From Bacteroidia bacterium (GTDB lineage: Bacteria; Bacteroidota; Bacteroidia; B-17B0; Aurantibacillaceae): a stretch of 54,055 nucleotides of DNA. The position numbers and the translations under genes are program-made. The stretch spans positions 1 through 54,055 of the forward strand of contig JAIOZA010000020.1 of the NCBI GenBank assembly GCA_021740825.1, in the 5' to 3' direction. Of the stretch, positions 53,889-54,055 are shown in pieces (position 1 is the first letter of the stretch; each line of letters starts with the position of its first letter). The notes under the pieces are model-generated. The model was not told the DNA's origin, ran no database searches, and saw only the letters and a list, made by a program, of their open reading frames with translations.

Positions 53889-54055
53889 AATTATTTATAT
53901 TTTTTGTTTATATTTCTGTCTCTTCCTGAAAATGGTTGACATGTTTTTATGATTTAAAATTAATATTATTTTGTGTAGCTTTTTCTTTTTTGCTTCTTTT
54001 TTCTTTTGTTAATATGTGTTTATTTGTTAGTAACCTAGAGTAGAATTTAGGCTTG

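Overview
The window is an AT-rich chromosomal segment from a member of the Bacteroidota, probably a free-living, aerobic or facultative Flavobacteriia/Sphingobacteriia-type organism. Evidence includes type IX secretion (T9SS) C-terminal sorting domains of both the short 'type A' and the gliding-associated 'type B' kinds, a TAnnTTTG promoter with TTG 19 bp upstream in front of tRNA-Lys, almost no Shine-Dalgarno sequences, many lipoproteins, and families typical of the phylum (DUF4397 secreted repeats, DUF7619-like cargo, a FecA-like TonB-dependent receptor, two-component-type propellers). No phage, transposase, integrase, CRISPR array or rRNA was found.

Layout. 0-2.5 kb: sucD (TCA cycle) and an MFS exporter. 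2.5-6.2 kb: a decayed partial copy of a DUF985 cupin gene, a T9SS cargo protein made of three pairs of DUF4397 domains with a 735-bp tandem duplication, and the intact DUF985 gene. 6.2-12.3 kb: full-length cobalamin-dependent metH behind a SAM-I riboswitch plus terminator, an orphan secreted protein, and upstream of it a second, diverged SAM-I-like element. 12.3-17.7 kb: small stress/housekeeping proteins, an orphan OmpR-type regulator, and a minus-strand run DUF1415 - heme-motif/propeller lipoprotein - DCC thiol oxidoreductase - pdxJ; then rnhA and tRNA-Lys(UUU). 18.5-21.7 kb: kdnA-kdnB-kdsA, which together would make Kdo and its 8-amino form (Kdo8N) for the LPS inner core. 21.7-25.4 kb: T9SS cargo, a secreted 16-residue-repeat protein, folA, a PolB-like exonuclease and gpsA. 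25.5-27.7 kb: an SDR / membrane protein / AraC-regulator operon. 28-33.6 kb: lipoprotein, ssb, a UvrD/PcrA helicase, a DjlA-like TerB-DnaJ protein, a 226-bp GC-richer intergenic element, and two small cytosolic proteins, one built from 25-residue helical repeats. 33.8-39.2 kb: a complete RND efflux operon (adaptor, pump, outer-membrane factor). 39.6-43.6 kb: T9SS cargo and the TonB-dependent receptor. 43.8-53.9 kb: an accessory-looking stretch of mostly minus-strand single genes (OmpA-like, DUF1801, DUF2130, Reg_prop propeller, barrel, DUF3592, orphan secreted proteins) separated by long non-coding gaps, three of which share repeated modules.

Most convincing points for follow-up: the diverged second SAM-I riboswitch, the intergenic repeat family at 47.9/49.8/52.3 kb, the structured 226-bp element at 32.7 kb, the Kdo8N cluster, and the small repeat proteins. 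No clearly new multi-gene defence or metabolic system is visible.
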